Below are positions 30,265 to 38,602 of a stretch of DNA of 64,000 nucleotides, in pieces. Under the pieces are notes generated by a model. It saw only the letters and a list, made by a program, of their open reading frames with translations. It had not been told where the DNA came from and made no database searches. A program made the translations under genes and the position numbers. Origin of the DNA: Microbacterium sp. K24 (GTDB lineage Bacteria; Actinomycetota; Actinomycetes; Actinomycetales; Microbacteriaceae). Numbering within the stretch: position 1 is the first letter of the stretch; every line of letters begins with the position of its first letter. The stretch lies in assembly GCF_004794465.1 (NCBI RefSeq), contig NZ_SSDJ01000139.1, positions 1-64,000 on the forward strand. The letters are read 5' to 3'.

Positions 30265-30296
30265 TCCATTCTGCCACGGAAGTTTCCCGTGGCCAA
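30265..30296 (-). promoter_or_regulatory. Putative rplS promoter with inverted repeat in the spacer
   Basis: On the minus strand TTGGCC (30291-30296) is spaced 17 bp from CAGAAT (30268-30273), a reasonable -35/-10 pair about 131 bp upstream of rplS. CCACGG and CCGTGG (30274-30279, 30287-30292) form an inverted repeat across the spacer and could be an operator. TGGCAGAATGGA around the -10 recurs, with one change, upstream of rpsP. In the following leader GTGCCGT can pair with ACGGCAC near 30199. Confidence 0.5.
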
Positions 30297-30306
30297 AACG
30301 GCGGCG

Positions 30307-30795
30307 TCAGTCGCGGTGCTCGGTCTCCCTGACCACGATGACCTCGTGCGCACGCGTCGGCGGCGCCTGCTCATCGACCGTCGGGACGGTCGACCAGGAG
30401 ATGGTCTCGCGCAGCCGCGCCCCACTCCCCTTCGCCTCGTTCCACAGCTGCCAGAGCTGCAGCCAGATGAGAGCGATACCGACCACGATCGCCGCGGCGA
30501 GCAGCCAGCCGAACGCGCCGTCGATGAAGAACCCGACAGCGATCGTGAGGCTGTGCCAGAGCGTGAAGCCGGCCACGTCCCACCAGGACACCGCGCGTTC
30601 GATGCGCACGGAGGGGCGGGAGCGCGTCAGGAGCGTGAGCGCGAGCTGACCGACGAAGACGGAGGGGATCGCGATGAACAGGACCCAGAGGATGGACCAG
30701 CCGCCCTGGAAGACGCCCCATCCGATCAGCAGCCACAGAGGCAGCAGGAAAGCGGCCGGCAAGAGCCAGCGGAAGAACGCCTGACGCAACCACAT
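30307..30795 (-). CDS. Four-pass membrane protein of unknown function
   Basis: The product has 162 residues. The ATG at 30795 starts directly at MWLRQAFFRW; the open frame extends further but into map's promoter area. Hydrophobic segments lie at about 10-30, 35-60, 78-95 and 98-118, followed by a charged C-terminal tail ending VIVVRETEHRD. Tryptophan is unusually frequent. No family was recognised. It ends just upstream of the rplS promoter and is divergent from map. Confidence 0.7.
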   Translation of the reverse strand: MWLRQAFFRWLLPAAFLLPLWLLIGWGVFQGGWSILWVLFIAIPSVFVGQLALTLLTRSRPSVRIERAVSWWDVAGFTLWHSLTIAVGFFIDGAFGWLLAAAIVVGIALIWLQLWQLWNEAKGSGARLRETISWSTVPTVDEQAPPTRAHEVIVVRETEHRD

Positions 30796-30904
30796 GCTCA
30801 GATCGTACGTCGCGGACCCGACCCGAGTCCCCGTGTTCGCTGTGAGCGCGCGGGATCCGGCCCTCGCCCCATCAGGGAGAATGGAGGAGACGAGAGGACA
30901 CCCG

Positions 30905-31687
30905 ATGATCGAACTGCGCACCCCTGCCGAGATCGACGAGATGCGCGCTGCCGGGCGCTTCGTGGCCCAGACCCTGGCGACGCTGCGCGATGAGACGAAG
31001 GTGGGGACGAACCTGCTCTCGATCGACCGCCGTGCGCACGACATGATCCGGAAGGCCGGCGCGGAGTCCTGCTACATCGACTACCACCCCTCGTTCGGCG
31101 CGAGCCCGTTCGGCAAGGTCATCTGCACGTCCGTCAACGACGCCGTTCTTCACGGTCTGCCGCACGACTACACGCTGCGCGACGGCGACCTCGTGACGCT
31201 CGACTTCGCCGTGTCGGTCGACGGCTGGGTCGCGGACTCCGCCGTCTCGTTCGTCGTCGGCAGTCCGCGCGAGGAAGACCTCCGACTCATCGCCACCACA
31301 GAACGAGCCCTGGATGCCGCGATCGCCGCAGCCGTCGTCGGCAACCGCATCGGCGATATCTCGGCCTCCGTCGCGGAGATCGCGCACGGGGAGGGCTACT
31401 CGATCAACACCGATTTCGGCGGTCACGGCGTCGGCCGGACCATGCACGGCGACCCGCACGTCCCCAACGACGGACGCGCGGGCCGCGGCTTCCCGCTCCG
31501 ATCGGGCCTCGTCCTCGCCCTGGAGCCCTGGCTCCTGGCGACGACGGACGAACTCGTGACCGACCCTGATGGCTGGACGCTGCGGAGCGTCGACGGCTCG
31601 CGCGGTGCGCACTCCGAGCACACGATCGCGATCACCGAGACAGGCCCGATCATCCTGACGGATCGGTCGTTCCTCGGCGTCGACTGA
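30905..31687 (+). CDS. map: Type I methionine aminopeptidase
   Basis: It removes the initiator methionine from nascent proteins. The product has 260 residues from the ATG at 30905, with AGAGG 8 nt upstream. The metal ligands of the pita-bread fold are in place: Asp in TLDFAVSVDGW and DSAVSF, His in GGHGVGRTMH, and the two Glu in LALEPWL and SEHTIAIT. The standalone position, away from the ribosomal spc operon, fits a second copy or a relocated gene. Confidence 0.95.
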   Translation: MIELRTPAEIDEMRAAGRFVAQTLATLRDETKVGTNLLSIDRRAHDMIRKAGAESCYIDYHPSFGASPFGKVICTSVNDAVLHGLPHDYTLRDGDLVTLDFAVSVDGWVADSAVSFVVGSPREEDLRLIATTERALDAAIAAAVVGNRIGDISASVAEIAHGEGYSINTDFGGHGVGRTMHGDPHVPNDGRAGRGFPLRSGLVLALEPWLLATTDELVTDPDGWTLRSVDGSRGAHSEHTIAITETGPIILTDRSFLGVD

Positions 31688-31729
31688 CGAGACACCACGG
31701 CGGCACACGCCGTGTGCCATCCTGAGTCC

Positions 31730-32323
31730 ATGATCCCGCAGGACCGTCACGTGCCGGAGCGTCTCTTCCTGGCCCGGCACGGCCAGACGACCTGGAATCT
31801 CCAGCATCGTCTGCAGGGTCAGCTGGACTCGCCGCTCACATCGGAGGGCGTCGCCCAGGCGACGGCGATGGCGGAACAGCTCGCGGACTCCGGCGTCGTC
31901 ACCGTGTGCACGAGCCCTCTCGGGAGAGCGCTGCGCACGGCCGTCATCATCGCCGACCGGCTCGGCGCCGATCTGGTCGAGGTCCCGGAGCTCGCAGAGG
32001 TGCATCACGGCGCCCTGGCCGGCATGACGTGGGACGAGATCGACGAGGAGTTCCCCGGAGCGAGAGAGGAACGCGCCGCCAACCGCTACGGCTGGGCGTT
32101 CCCGGGCGGCGAGAGCTATGCCCAGGCCCGAGCGCGCGCCCGCAAGGCGCTCAGCAGCTGCGGCTGGGCGTCGACCGGCGTTCCGCTGCTCGTCGGCCAC
32201 GAGATGATCGGACGGATGCTGCGTGCAGAACTCCGCGGGCTCGACGCCACGACGGCCCTGGCGCTGCGGCATCCGCAGGGCGTGATCTTCGAGATCGAAC
32301 GCGGCGTCGAGCGGATGCTCTGA
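31730..32323 (+). CDS. Histidine phosphatase / phosphoglycerate mutase-like
   Basis: The product has 197 residues from the ATG at 31730; a GTG 6 codons upstream is possible. The RHG motif LARHGQTTWN carries the phospho-accepting His. The second His is in LLVGHEMIGRML and the Arg and Glu pocket residues in SPLGRALRTA and LAEVHHGALAG. The branch includes cofactor-dependent mutases, phosphatases of sugar phosphates and cobalamin CobC; no neighbour points to one. It lies 42 bp after map on the same strand and may be co-transcribed. Confidence 0.85.
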   Translation: MIPQDRHVPERLFLARHGQTTWNLQHRLQGQLDSPLTSEGVAQATAMAEQLADSGVVTVCTSPLGRALRTAVIIADRLGADLVEVPELAEVHHGALAGMTWDEIDEEFPGAREERAANRYGWAFPGGESYAQARARARKALSSCGWASTGVPLLVGHEMIGRMLRAELRGLDATTALALRHPQGVIFEIERGVERML

Positions 32324-32341
32324 CCGCCGGGCGCGGCGCGC

Positions 32342-33052
32342 TCAGCGTTCGGTCGGGTCCTCGGCAGGCAGCAGGTCCGGTCGACGGCGTCGCGTGCGCT
32401 CGAGCTGCTGCTCGTGCCGCCAGGACGCGATGACCGCATGGTTGCCGCTGAGGAGAACGTCGGGCACCGCGCGCTCCCGCCACACCGACGGCTTCGTGTA
32501 GGACGGGTACTCGAGCAGTCCGTCCTCGTGGCTCTCCTCCACCAGGCTCTCGGGGTTGCCCACGACGCCGGGGATGAGGCGGCCGATGGCTTCGATCATC
32601 GCCATGGTCGCCACCTCTCCCCCGTTGAGCACGTAGTCTCCGAGGCTGATCAGACGCACCTCTCCGAGCGACGCGGCGTATTCGAAGACGCGCTCGTCGA
32701 TGCCCTCGTAGCGGCCGCAGCCGAAGATCAGGTGCTGACGGGTGGACAGCTGGCGTGCCGTCTTCTGGGTGAACACCTCGCCGGCGGGCGAGGGGAAGAT
32801 GATCGTCGGCGGCTCGTCCGACGAGGTCGCCGCCAGCTCGTCGAGGGCGAGACCCCACGGCTCGGGCTTCATGACCATGCCGGCGCCGCCGCCGTACGGC
32901 GTGTCGTCGACGGTGCGGTGACGGTCGGACGTCCATTCGCGCAGGTCACGGACGTTCAGGTCGAGAATCCCGGCGTCGCGCGCCTTGCCGAGCAGGGAGA
33001 GCGTCAGACCGTCGAAATACGACGGGAAGATCGAGAGGACGTCGATGCGCAC
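32342..33052 (-). CDS. trmD: tRNA (guanine-N1-)-methyltransferase TrmD
   Basis: It methylates G37 of tRNAs that read CNN codons, preventing frameshifts. The product has 236 residues with a GTG start. The SPOUT knot signatures are complete: [13 protein letters not shown] at the start, [30 protein letters not shown] and [11 protein letters not shown]. Downstream of rimM by 19 bp, in the rpsP-khpA-rimM-trmD order. Confidence 0.97.
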   Translation of the reverse strand: MRIDVLSIFPSYFDGLTLSLLGKARDAGILDLNVRDLREWTSDRHRTVDDTPYGGGAGMVMKPEPWGLALDELAATSSDEPPTIIFPSPAGEVFTQKTARQLSTRQHLIFGCGRYEGIDERVFEYAASLGEVRLISLGDYVLNGGEVATMAMIEAIGRLIPGVVGNPESLVEESHEDGLLEYPSYTKPSVWRERAVPDVLLSGNHAVIASWRHEQQLERTRRRRPDLLPAEDPTER

Positions 33053-33071
33053 GGAGGAACCGTATCAGCGG

Positions 33072-33686
33072 TCACTCGGACGCGGCGGAGTCCGCGGCGT
33101 CGTCGGGCTCGGCATCCGCGGCATCCGGAAGCTCCTCGAAGAGACCCGGAGGCGGTGTCACGATGACGCGGCCGCCGGCGACGTCGACGGTCGGCACGAT
33201 GGCCGAGACGAACGGCACCATGACCTCGTGACCGGTCGCTGAGCCCGACGAAGTGTTCACGATGAGGAGATCCTGCGCCGGGAAGTGCTCGACGCGGGCG
33301 ACGCGGCCGACCACGACGTCGTCGCGGACGACGTCGAGGCCCACGAGCTGGTGGTCGAACCAGGCGTCGTCTTCGATCTCGTTCTCATCCTGATCGATCC
33401 AGAGGATCGCCTTGACGAGGCTCTCTGCGCCGTCTCGATCGTCGACGTCCGCGAAGAAGACGACGGGATTGCCGTTCATCACGCGGTATTCGCGGACGGT
33501 CAGCTCCTTGCCGTGCCACGGAGATGCCTCAGGCACCTGCAACGTGAACGCGGCTCCGGGGACGAATCGTCGCTCCGGGTTGTCGGTGTACAGCTCCAGC
33601 TTCAGCGCACCCTTGAGGCCATGGGCCTTGACGAGACGCCCGACGCGCAGCTGGTTCTTGCCCTGGTTTCGGTCTTTCGGCACCAC
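33072..33686 (-). CDS. rimM: Ribosome maturation factor RimM
   Basis: It assists 30S assembly through ribosomal protein S19. The product has 204 residues with a GTG start. The N-terminal RimM domain (LRVGRLVKAHGLKG...) and the C-terminal PRC-barrel (about 100-175, LVGLDVVRDDVVVGRV) are present, followed by an acidic Asp/Ala tail. Only 1 bp separates it from the stop of khpA, so translation is probably coupled. Confidence 0.95.
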   Translation of the reverse strand: MVPKDRNQGKNQLRVGRLVKAHGLKGALKLELYTDNPERRFVPGAAFTLQVPEASPWHGKELTVREYRVMNGNPVVFFADVDDRDGAESLVKAILWIDQDENEIEDDAWFDHQLVGLDVVRDDVVVGRVARVEHFPAQDLLIVNTSSGSATGHEVMVPFVSAIVPTVDVAGGRVIVTPPPGLFEELPDAADAEPDDAADSAASE

Positions 33687-33687
33687 G

Positions 33688-33918
33688 TCAGTCGTCCGCG
33701 ACGTCGACGCGGACGCGACGCCCGTCGGCCAGAGCGCTGACGAGGGTGCGAAGAGCCTTCGCGGTGCGGCCGCCGCGCCCGATCACGCGTCCACGGTCGT
33801 CGGGGTGCACACGCACCTCGAGGAGGTCGCCTCGCGGCGATGTGGATTCGTTGATGCGGACATCCTCCGGGTGATCGACGATCCCCTTGACGATGTGTTC
33901 GAGCGCGGCGGCGAGCAC
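33688..33918 (-). CDS. khpA: KH-domain RNA-binding protein KhpA
   Basis: The product has 76 residues with a GTG start. It is a single KH type II domain with the RNA-gripping loop VIGRGGRTAKALR (G-R-G-G in place of the usual G-K-G-G). The family, often paired with KhpB/Jag, binds small RNAs and mRNAs and affects cell shape in Gram-positives. It lies 6 bp downstream of rpsP, the usual place. Confidence 0.94.
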   Translation of the reverse strand: MLAAALEHIVKGIVDHPEDVRINESTSPRGDLLEVRVHPDDRGRVIGRGGRTAKALRTLVSALADGRRVRVDVADD

Positions 33919-33924
33919 GACGGA

Positions 33925-34365
33925 TTACTCTGCGTCGGCGGCGGGAGCCTCGGCGGCCTCCGCGTCGGCGGCGGGAGCGGCGGGAGCCTCCTCAGCAGGA
34001 GCCTCTGCCTTCTTCTCGACCTTGGGCTTGACGACCGACTTCTTGGAGCCGTCGATCTCGAACGGAGCCTTGGGCTCCGCGACCTTGAGCGTGGACTTCG
34101 CGTCCTTGTCGCCCTTGAACTTGCCCCAGTCGCCGGTGATCTTGAGGATCGCCGCGACCTGCTCGGTCGGCTGCGCGCCGACGGAGAGCCAGTACTGCGC
34201 GCGGTCGGAGTCGACCTCGATGAACGAGGGCTCCTCGGTCGGGTGGTACTTGCCGATCTCCTCGATCACGCGACCGTCGCGCTTGGTCTTCGAGTCGGCG
34301 ACGACGATGCGGTAGTAGGGCGCGCGGATCTTGCCCAGGCGCTTGAGACGAATCTTTACAGCCAC
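33925..34365 (-). CDS. rpsP: 30S ribosomal protein S16
   Basis: The product has 146 residues. The S16 core (about 1-85) begins [20 protein letters not shown]. The C-terminal 60 residues are an extension rich in Ala, Pro, Glu and Lys; S16 of E. coli has 82 residues. AGGAG precedes the ATG by 4-8 nt. First gene of the rpsP-khpA-rimM-trmD operon. Confidence 0.96.
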   Translation of the reverse strand: MAVKIRLKRLGKIRAPYYRIVVADSKTKRDGRVIEEIGKYHPTEEPSFIEVDSDRAQYWLSVGAQPTEQVAAILKITGDWGKFKGDKDAKSTLKVAEPKAPFEIDGSKKSVVKPKVEKKAEAPAEEAPAAPAADAEAAEAPAADAE

Positions 34366-34484
34366 GATTCTCCTGAATTGTGTGGAAGGAAGGAACTGAT
34401 CGCCTGGAGAGTGGGGTGCACACCCGGCGGAAGCTCAATGGTCGGTCGACTGCTGGATAGAGGGTCGAGCAGGTCGTCCGACCT

Positions 34485-34496
34485 TCTATTCTGCCA
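34485..34496 (-). promoter_or_regulatory. rpsP upstream motif shared with rplS
   Basis: TGGCAGAATAGA on the minus strand, about 120 bp upstream of rpsP, differs at one base from TGGCAGAATGGA upstream of rplS. CAGAAT is a plausible -10; there is no good -35 here at 17 bp. The remaining leader of roughly 115 nt has no ORF. Confidence 0.4.
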
Positions 34497-34571
34497 GATG
34501 CCCGCCCCAGGCGCGAAACGCGGGGAAACGGCCCGGATCGTGTCGCGGCACCTGCGTGTCAGACTGTGCTC

Positions 34572-35723
34572 GTGAAGCTCGAATTCGCCCCATCGGCCCG
34601 ATCCACCGTCGGCATCGAGTGGGAGATCATGCTCGCGGATCCTGCGAGCGGAGACCTGGTCGGGCGCGCCCCCGAACTGCTCGCGGCACTCGAGGCCGAG
34701 AGCGAGGACGAACGGCACACCGTCACCGGTGAACTCCTCACGAACACGATCGAGGTCACCAGCGGCGTCGGCGACTCGGTCGCTCACGCCGTGGACGACG
34801 TCGCCAACGCGATCGCCGCGGTCCGCTCGGCCACTGATCCCGCGGGGATCGAACTGCTGTCCGCCGGAAGCCACCCCTTCGCGCAGTGGTACGACCAGGA
34901 GGTGACCGACAAGACCCGCTACCACACCCTCATCGAGCGCACCCAGTGGTGGGGACGCAACATGATGATCTGGGGCATCCATGTGCACATCGGGGTCGAG
35001 GACCACCGCAAGGTGTTCCCCATCATCAACGCACTCGCCGGGTACCTCCCCCATCTGCAGGCGCTGGCGGCCTCGAGTCCGTTCTGGGCGGGTGAGCGCA
35101 CCGGATACGCATCGAACCGTGCTCTGGTGTTCCAGCAGCTGCCGACCGCCGGACTCCCCTGGCCCCTGCACGATTGGTCGCAGTACGAGTCCTATCTCGA
35201 TGACATGGTGCGAACGGGTGTCATGGCCGACGCCACGGAGGTGCGCTGGGACATCCGTCCGGCCCCGCGATGGGGCACCATCGAGGTGCGGGCGTGCGAC
35301 GGGATGTCGACGCTCCCCGAACTCGCGTCGGTCGCCGCTCTCGTCCAGGTACTCGTCGAGGACTTCTCCCGGCAGCTCGACGAGGGGCGCACCCTCCCCG
35401 AGATGCCGGCGTGGTTCCACCGCGAGAACAAGTGGCGTGCCGCGCGCTACGGCATGGATGCCCGCGTGATCGTGGATGCCGCGGGCACGCAGCGTCCGGT
35501 GCGCGAGCACCTCGCCGAGTCCCTCGAGCAACTGGCGCCGGTGGCGGTGGAGCTCGGATGCGTCCGCGAGTTCGGCAGCATCGCGACGACGCTCGACGAC
35601 GGCGCGAGCTACGAGCGGCAGCTCACGATCGCGAACGCGACCGGTGGCGACCTGGGCGCCGTCGTGCAGCACCTCATCCGGGAGTTCCGCTCGGGGCCGG
35701 AGTCGTCGATCGGCGAGCCGTAG
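34572..35723 (+). CDS. YbdK-family carboxylate-amine ligase (GCS2 family)
   Basis: The product has 383 residues from the GTG at 34572, giving the usual start KLEFAPSARSTVGIEWEI; a GTG two codons earlier is also in frame. Members are ATP-grasp-like glutamate-cysteine ligases 2. Conserved elements visible are GIEWEIM, the ELLTNTIEV stretch, WWGRNMMIWGIHVHIG and the FHRENKWRAARYG motif. Actinobacteria mostly use mycothiol, so a true glutathione role is uncertain. Convergent with the SorC regulator, 3 bp apart. Confidence 0.88.
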   Translation: MKLEFAPSARSTVGIEWEIMLADPASGDLVGRAPELLAALEAESEDERHTVTGELLTNTIEVTSGVGDSVAHAVDDVANAIAAVRSATDPAGIELLSAGSHPFAQWYDQEVTDKTRYHTLIERTQWWGRNMMIWGIHVHIGVEDHRKVFPIINALAGYLPHLQALAASSPFWAGERTGYASNRALVFQQLPTAGLPWPLHDWSQYESYLDDMVRTGVMADATEVRWDIRPAPRWGTIEVRACDGMSTLPELASVAALVQVLVEDFSRQLDEGRTLPEMPAWFHRENKWRAARYGMDARVIVDAAGTQRPVREHLAESLEQLAPVAVELGCVREFGSIATTLDDGASYERQLTIANATGGDLGAVVQHLIREFRSGPESSIGEP

Positions 35724-35726
35724 GCC

Positions 35727-36698
35727 CTAGTCCTCGACGAGGCGACGCGCGAGCCCTTCGTCCAGCACGACATCGGTGATGAGTTCGGCGGCGATGGCGG
35801 CGCGCAGGCTCGCGAGCTTCGGGATCCCCGACACCACGCACACCCGTCGGGGAACGCGACGGAGACGGTCGAGGCCGGGGCCGGTCGCCCGAGCGTTGAC
35901 CCGGATGTCCCGCCACGTGCCGTCGGCGCGGAAGAACACCGTGGCGACGTCGCCGATCGCGTGGTCCTCGCGCAGGCTCCGGTAGTCCTCGCGCCCGAGG
36001 TAGCCTCCCACGTAGACGCGGCTCGGAACCTCGGCGGCCGGTGAGCCGAGGCTGAACACCGCGATGTCCATCTTCGCCTGCAGATCGAGGACGCGGCGCG
36101 TGCTGCGCTCCCGCCACATCGCCTCTCGCGTCGCGGGATCGTCGAAGAACGCGGGCACCGGGAACTGCTGCACCTGCGCGCCGAAGGCGCTGCCGAAGCG
36201 CTGCAGGATGTCGCTGGAGTACTCCACGCCGCTGGTCTGCGTGTTGCCCGCGCCGTTGAGCTGCACGAACGTCGTGTTGTGCGTCTGCTTCTGCGTGAGA
36301 CCGCGACTGACGGCGCTGATGGTGGAGCCCCACGCGACGCCGATGATCATGTTCGAGTCGACGAACTGCGAGAGAAGTCGTCCGGCCGTCAGCGCCACTC
36401 GCTCGAGCCGCTCGACCTCGCTCACGATCTCGGGCATCGGGACCACGTGAGCCGCTACGCGATACCGGTCGCGGATGCGCTGCTCCAGCATGCCGAGGCG
36501 CTCCAGAGGAGAGTTGATGCGGATGTCGACCAGTCCGCTCTCCCTGGCGAAGCTCAGCAGGCGCGAGACCGAGGACCGCGACGTGTGCAGCTCCTGCGCG
36601 ATGACCTCCATGGTCTTGTCCTGCATGTAGTAGAGCTGCGCGGCGGTGAGCGCCGCGATCAGCTTCGCGTCGCGTGATTGCGCTCCGGGAGCGGCCAT
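35727..36698 (-). CDS. SorC-family sugar-binding transcriptional regulator
   Basis: The product has 323 residues; the ATG at 36698 is fixed by GAGGAGG 6 nt upstream. The N-terminal helix-turn-helix (about 28-58) includes MEVIAQELHTSRSSVSRLL. The C-terminal effector domain (about 70-320) has the SorC/DeoR-type sugar-phosphate pocket sequences GVAWGSTISAVSRGL and GVVSGIP-like CVVSGIPKLASL. Divergent from glpD-glpF-glpK with a 14-bp palindrome between, so it very likely controls glycerol use and perhaps itself, with glycerol-3-phosphate or a related phosphate as a reasonable effector guess. Confidence 0.9.
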   Translation of the reverse strand: MAAPGAQSRDAKLIAALTAAQLYYMQDKTMEVIAQELHTSRSSVSRLLSFARESGLVDIRINSPLERLGMLEQRIRDRYRVAAHVVPMPEIVSEVERLERVALTAGRLLSQFVDSNMIIGVAWGSTISAVSRGLTQKQTHNTTFVQLNGAGNTQTSGVEYSSDILQRFGSAFGAQVQQFPVPAFFDDPATREAMWRERSTRRVLDLQAKMDIAVFSLGSPAAEVPSRVYVGGYLGREDYRSLREDHAIGDVATVFFRADGTWRDIRVNARATGPGLDRLRRVPRRVCVVSGIPKLASLRAAIAAELITDVVLDEGLARRLVED

Positions 36699-36722
36699 GA
36701 CATCCTCCTCACCCCCGATCCT

Positions 36723-36736
36723 TGCACATATGTGCA
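36723..36736. promoter_or_regulatory. Perfect palindrome TGCACATATGTGCA, probable SorC operator
   Basis: A perfect 14-bp palindrome lies 24 bp upstream of the regulator's ATG and 64 bp upstream of glpD, in the only gap between the divergent genes. TGCACA half-sites with AT-rich centre fit operators of this regulator class. No other strong repeat is in the gap. Confidence 0.7.
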
Positions 36737-36800
36737 GTGGGGTTGCGCACGGTGGTCGTAGAGGTCGATGCTGGGGGCAAGCAAGGAAGAGAGTTCGAGA

Positions 36801-38510
36801 ATGAACGATTCGACACACTCATCGGCGGAGCGGACCGAGGTCCGCACAGTCCGCGAATCCGGCCGCACGAGCGTCCTCGTCATCGGCGGCGGGATCAACG
36901 GCATCTCGACATTCCGGGATCTGGCTCTGCAGGGCGTTGACGTGCTCCTCGTGGAACGCGGAGACTTCGCCTCCGGCGCCTCCTCCGCGTCGAGCCACAT
37001 GATCCACGGCGGCATCCGCTACCTGGAGAACGGCGAGTTCCGACTCGTCCGCGAATCCGTCCAGGAGCGCAACGGCCTGCTGAAGATCGCGCCGCACTAC
37101 GTCAAGCCGCTGCAGACGACCATTCCGATCTACTCGACGTTCTCGGGCATCCTCTCGGCTCCTCTGCGCTTCCTCACGCACAAGAGCGGCAAGCCGCAGG
37201 AACGCGGCGCGTTCCTGATCAAGGTCGGTCTGACGATCTATGACACCTTCTCGCGCGACGGCGGCATGGTGCCGCGTCACCGGTTCCTCGGACGCAAGAA
37301 GTCCCTCGCCGAGCTCCCCTCGCTCGACCCGAACATCAAATACACCGCGACCTACTACGACGCCTCCATGCACGACCCGGAGCGCCTCGCTCTGGACGTC
37401 CTCCAGGACGGTCTGGCGGCGCACCCCGGAGCCCATGCCCTCAACTACGTCGAGGCCATCGCTCGCGACGGCGACGAGGTCGTGCTCCGGGACCGCGAGA
37501 GCGGCACCGAGTTCCCGGTGAAGGCCGACGTGGTCGTGAACGCCTCCGGTCCGTGGACCGACCTGACGAACGACGCGCTCGGCGTGGACAGCCGCTTCAT
37601 GGGCGGCACCAAGGGCTCGCACATCGTGCTCGACCACCCGGAACTGCTGGAGGCGACGCAGGGCCGCGAGATCTTCTTCGAGCACTCCGACGGCCGCATC
37701 GTCCTCATCTACCCGCTCAAGGGACGAGTGCTGGTCGGCACCACCGACATCGACGCCGACCCGAGCGAGGTCGCCGTGTGCACCGATGAGGAGGTCGACT
37801 ACTTCTTCGAACTGGTCCACCACGTGTTCCCGTCGATCCCGGTGTCGAAGGACCAGATCGTCTACAAGTTCTCCGGCATCCGCCCGCTGCCCCGGCACGA
37901 GGACACCGCCCCCGGATTCGTGTCCCGCGATTACCGCATCGAGGTCGACGACAAGGGCTCCGTTCCCCTCGTGAGCCTCGTCGGCGGCAAGTGGACCACG
38001 TTCCGCGCACTGGGCGAATCCCTGTCCGACATCGTGCTCGGGCTCGTCCACCGCACCCGGACCGTCTCGACGCTGGGACGCGCCATCGGCGGCGGCCGCG
38101 ACTTCCCGCGTACCGAGAAGGCGAAGCGGATCTGGATCCAGGAGAACCTTCCCGGAGCCGGTTCACGCGCAGAGCGCCTGCTCGCCCGCTACGGCACCCG
38201 TGCGGCGCAGGTCTGGGAGTACGTCGAGCAGGGTGCGGACGCGCCCCTGGCCGGCGGCGACCTGTCCACCCGCGAGCTGGAGTGGATGGTCGCACACGAG
38301 ATGGTCGCCCGCCTGGAGGATGTCGTGCTGCGCCGCACGAGCATCGCCTTCCTCGGGAACGCGGATGCCGAGGTGCTCGACGAGATCGCCGACGCGCTCG
38401 CCCCCCTCCTCGGTTGGGATCGCTCGCGGCACGACGCCGAGCTCGAGCAGACCCGCGTGCTGCTGAACGAACGTCATGGGCTCCACATCTCGTCCCGCAC
38501 CCGCGGCTGA
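36801..38510 (+). CDS. glpD: Aerobic glycerol-3-phosphate dehydrogenase GlpD
   Basis: It oxidises glycerol-3-phosphate to dihydroxyacetone phosphate at the membrane, passing electrons from FAD to quinones. The ATG at 36801 (569 residues) has AAGGAAGAGAG ending 7 nt upstream; an ATG at 36768 lacks proper spacing. The FAD site VLVIGGGINGISTF lies at about 24-37, with FASGASSASSHMIHGG and GGKWTTFRALGE following. The C-terminal DAO_C domain is complete. First gene of glpD-glpF-glpK. Confidence 0.95.
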   Translation: MNDSTHSSAERTEVRTVRESGRTSVLVIGGGINGISTFRDLALQGVDVLLVERGDFASGASSASSHMIHGGIRYLENGEFRLVRESVQERNGLLKIAPHYVKPLQTTIPIYSTFSGILSAPLRFLTHKSGKPQERGAFLIKVGLTIYDTFSRDGGMVPRHRFLGRKKSLAELPSLDPNIKYTATYYDASMHDPERLALDVLQDGLAAHPGAHALNYVEAIARDGDEVVLRDRESGTEFPVKADVVVNASGPWTDLTNDALGVDSRFMGGTKGSHIVLDHPELLEATQGREIFFEHSDGRIVLIYPLKGRVLVGTTDIDADPSEVAVCTDEEVDYFFELVHHVFPSIPVSKDQIVYKFSGIRPLPRHEDTAPGFVSRDYRIEVDDKGSVPLVSLVGGKWTTFRALGESLSDIVLGLVHRTRTVSTLGRAIGGGRDFPRTEKAKRIWIQENLPGAGSRAERLLARYGTRAAQVWEYVEQGADAPLAGGDLSTRELEWMVAHEMVARLEDVVLRRTSIAFLGNADAEVLDEIADALAPLLGWDRSRHDAELEQTRVLLNERHGLHISSRTRG

Positions 38511-38523
38511 CGAGATATCCGAC

Positions 38524-38581
38524 CGCCGCCCTCCTCGCGGCGAATCTCCCTCACCGTGTCGGGGCAGAGGGGCCCCGGCAC
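38524..38581 (+). other. Two intercistronic hairpins between glpD and glpF
   Basis: CGCCGC (38524-38529) pairs with GCGGCG (38537-38542). GTGTCGGGGC (38556-38565) pairs with GCCCCGGCAC (38572-38581) over 10 bp including one G-U pair. There is no T-run. They may stabilise mRNA ends or tune expression between glpD and glpF. Confidence 0.55.
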
Positions 38582-38602
38582 TCAAGAAAGGTCAATGAAG
38601 AC

